Source of the DNA: Vibrio sp. 10N.286.49.B1
GTDB lineage: Bacteria; Pseudomonadota; Gammaproteobacteria; Enterobacterales; Vibrionaceae
Length of the DNA: 43,526 nucleotides
Direction of reading: 5' to 3'
Assembly: GCF_002873335.1 (NCBI RefSeq)
Contig: NZ_MCUW01000089.1
Coordinates: 326,959-370,484 of the forward strand
Each line of letters starts with the position of its first letter. The first letter of the stretch is position 1. Shown piece by piece: positions 41,786 through 43,526 of the stretch. Made by a program: the position numbers and the translations under genes. The notes beneath the pieces are model-generated. The model did no database searches. It was given only the letters and a program-made list of their open reading frames with translations, and had not been told where the DNA came from.

Positions 41786-42876
41786 TAGCTCGCTTCCTTC
41801 TCGCTAACTATGTCGGTCATGGTTTCTGTACGTTGAGCGGTAGGCTCAGCTTTCACTTCTTGAACTGAAGATCCATCACGCATGTTGACGATGCCCTGCA
41901 CTACGATTCGTTGACCAATCTCGACACCTTGTTCAATCACGACTTGGTTGCCAACGCGCGCGCCCAAAAAGACCTCAGTGCGGTGTGCTTTGCTATTCTC
42001 GTCGATGACATAGACAAAGCGTTTCGTGCCCGAATACTCAAGAGCCTGAACGGGGATAATCGGTGCTTCAATTGGAGGAAATGCCATATTAGCTTGCGCA
42101 AGCATGCCTGGCTTTAAGCGGTTTTCTTGGTTTTGGAAGTGAATACGCACACGCAAGTTTAGTGTTTCTTGGTTAACGCGTGTATCAACGGCAACCACCT
42201 CACCTTCAAACAGTCGATTTCCCCACGCCGATGTCTTCGCCGTGACGGCCATGCCTTTTTCCAGCATAGACAAGTAACGCTCTGGTACCTGCAGGTCAAG
42301 CTGCATCACTGATAGGTCATCTAACGTTAATAACTCAGTCCCCACGTTAACGAGCTTACCGCGACTAAAATCAATCAGGCCAACAGTACCAGAAAATGGT
42401 GCCTCGATATGCAAATCGTTTAAAGATGCATTGGCGGCATCTAAACGAGCATTGGCAATATCAACACTGGTCTTTTGTGCATCGATTTCTGTTTTTGTAA
42501 TCGCATTACTTGAAGCAAGACGTTGAAATTCGGTTAGTATTCGCTTTTCATCACGCAGATAAGCCTTCGCCTCGGCAACCGATGCTCGCGCTTTATCATC
42601 ATTAAGCAGTATTAACACTTGCCCTTGAGGCACCTTTTCATTAGCGGTGACATGTATTTCGTCCACGATCCCTGAAACCTCAGAAGCAATAACCACCGAT
42701 TGGTCGGCTTCTAACTTACCGACTAAAGACAGTGACTGAGAGACTTGGTGAATCGCAACCGCCTCCGTGACAACGGAAATAGCTTGAGCCCCAGGGCCGC
42801 GTTTTGCGTAGCTTGCAGAAGATGCACTAAGAATAGACAGTGCCAGCAAACCGATTATTGTTTTATTTTTTTTCAT
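41785..42876 (-). CDS. Periplasmic adaptor subunit of the RND pump (HlyD/MFP family)
   Basis: 363 residues: a signal peptide (SILSASSASYAKRG) and then the adaptor modules. Lipoyl half-motifs are VIASEVSGIVDEIHVTANEK and IEAPFSGTVGLIDFSRGK; a short coiled-coil hairpin comes between (FQRLASSNAITKTEIDAQKT); then a beta-barrel and the membrane-proximal domain. It forms the sleeve between the permease and TolC. The stop overlaps the permease ATG by one base (TAATG). It is the first gene of the operon; the promoter lies in the 420 bp upstream. Confidence 0.93.
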   Translation of the reverse strand: MKKNKTIIGLLALSILSASSASYAKRGPGAQAISVVTEAVAIHQVSQSLSLVGKLEADQSVVIASEVSGIVDEIHVTANEKVPQGQVLILLNDDKARASVAEAKAYLRDEKRILTEFQRLASSNAITKTEIDAQKTSVDIANARLDAANASLNDLHIEAPFSGTVGLIDFSRGKLVNVGTELLTLDDLSVMQLDLQVPERYLSMLEKGMAVTAKTSAWGNRLFEGEVVAVDTRVNQETLNLRVRIHFQNQENRLKPGMLAQANMAFPPIEAPIIPVQALEYSGTKRFVYVIDENSKAHRTEVFLGARVGNQVVIEQGVEIGQRIVVQGIVNMRDGSSVQEVKAEPTAQRTETMTDIVSEKEAS

Positions 42877-43296
42877 CGTATTTGTCTTTCAATATAGAAA
42901 CTATGGATATTCTAGCCGCTTATCAGCAATATAACGTCAAGAAGTGTAAATCTTACTGCCACTATTTATTTACATTTATTCAATCATCAAACCAGCCCGA
43001 AGACTTTTCATACAATACGCGACGGCGCTCTCATCTCCCACAGGAAAAACATTTCCTGATACACATATCATGGACTTAGTTCGTTTAAAAAACACTCACA
43101 ACACAGGATTAGTCCTTTTTTAACAGCAAAGTTAACGGTTGTGTAAGCGTAAAACGGCATTCGCGCAAGCAAGCTATTGGTCAATAATTAGGGGATAAAA
43201 CTGTCTTTTTAGGCACCTCTGTCCAAAAAGGCATCATTCAGTTCAAAATGCTAAGAAAAAACTTTACAGCTTTATGAAGTTTGCTATGATTCGCTC
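42877..43296. other. Gap before the tRNA-Tyr array
   Basis: 420 bp between the adaptor start (minus strand) and the tRNA repeat unit (plus strand). It should contain both promoters. No gene, TetR operator or RNA was identified. Confidence 0.6.
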
Positions 43297-43349
43297 CGCA
43301 CTTGAGTCGCTGCGTTGGGAAAACCGCGAAACAAGTATAAAACACCCTG
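43297..43349 (+). repeat. Leader of the tRNA-Tyr repeat unit, copy 1 (copy 2 at 43,474-43,526)
   Basis: CGCACTTGAGTCGCTGCGTT and the following bases to ACACCCTG are identical at 43,297 and 43,474, giving a period of 177 bp. The second copy reaches the window edge, so a second tRNA gene should start right after it. Confidence 0.92.
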
Positions 43350-43433
43350 GAGGGGTTCCCGAGTGGCCAAAGGGATCAGACTGTAAATCTGACGGCTCTG
43401 CCTTCGATGGTTCGAATCCATCTCCCTCCACCA
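43348..43433 (+). tRNA. tRNA-Tyr (GUA)
   Basis: Acceptor GGAGGGG pairs with CCCTCC before an encoded ACCA. Anticodon loop CTGTAAATC gives GUA. A long variable arm (CGGCTCTGCCTTCG) marks a class II tRNA, and GGTTCGAATCC is the T arm. 86 bases including CCA. It closely matches the E. coli tRNA-Tyr pattern. First of a tandem array. Confidence 0.97.
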
Positions 43434-43526
43434 TATTAGTTTGGTTGGTTGCAGTCAATGACAATCAAATGAACGCACTTGAGTCGCTGCGTTGGGAAAA
43501 CCGCGAAACAAGTATAAAACACCCTG

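Noticed and set aside
43264..43464. 66-codon minus-strand frame over the tRNA
   Set aside because: It is the familiar antisense shadow of tRNA-Tyr (VEGDGFEPSKAEPSDLQSD type) and not a gene.
1..43526. CRISPR arrays
   Set aside because: No regularly spaced repeats of 25-40 bp and no cas genes were seen.

Overview
The window looks like a Vibrio (Vibrionaceae, Gammaproteobacteria) chromosome. The evidence is the block 4.5S RNA (ffs) - alkyltransferase-like gene - ybaY - tesB, a tandem tRNA-Tyr array, a cytoplasmic MCP, a DUF1244 gene and an RND pump, all with ordinary gammaproteobacterial protein sequences. No species can be assigned from sequence alone.

The window splits in two near 28.98 kb. 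To the right (about 28,980-43,526) is orderly, densely coded, probably core chromosome: ffs, a membrane protein, atl, ybaY, tesB, an aldehyde/alcohol dehydrogenase pair, an Lrp-type regulator divergent from a cysteine-synthase-like PLP enzyme, a soluble MCP, a DUF1244 gene, a two-gene RND efflux operon, and the start of a tRNA-Tyr array with a 177-bp period. To the left (1-28.98 kb) is a mosaic accessory region. It holds a Y1 (RAYT-like) transposase, a Rep_3 plasmid initiator killed by one in-frame stop, IS5-, ISNCY- and IS3-type elements, a 637-codon tyrosine recombinase, several gene fragments, and blocks of intact cargo.

Cargo blocks: (a) 2.3-11.7 kb, an amide/metallohydrolase neighbourhood. 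It has an M20 amidohydrolase, an exported protein, and an apparent operon of small barrel-like protein - YtcJ-type amidohydrolase - CxCC G3E GTPase - TRIC-type channel, divergent from a LysR regulator, then a secreted penicillin-V-acylase-like enzyme. (b) 15.7-18.4 kb, a metzincin with a GlyGly-CTERM tail below a frameshifted pilin-like gene. (c) 19.2-20.2 kb, a secreted MBL-fold enzyme. (d) 22.2-23.6 kb, two convergent NTF2/SnoaL-like genes. (e) 23.9-24.9 kb, a lipoprotein and an unknown acidic protein. (f) 26.9-28.4 kb, two unknown membrane proteins.

The least explained structure is a repeated terminal sequence beginning TGTARTGGAT and running into TTGGCCAC. It occurs six times, in two subterminal types: type 1 at 12,043, 22,152 and 26,635, and type 2 at 1,978, 23,675 and 28,526. 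Read as TG...CA termini, these ends bracket a 10.1-kb segment carrying the integrase (12,043-22,152) and a 3.0-kb segment carrying two small genes plus an IS3 element (23,675-26,635). One end (1,978) abuts the severed 3' end of an oxidoreductase-like reading frame. I cannot assign these ends to a known family. They are my main candidate for an undescribed mobile system.
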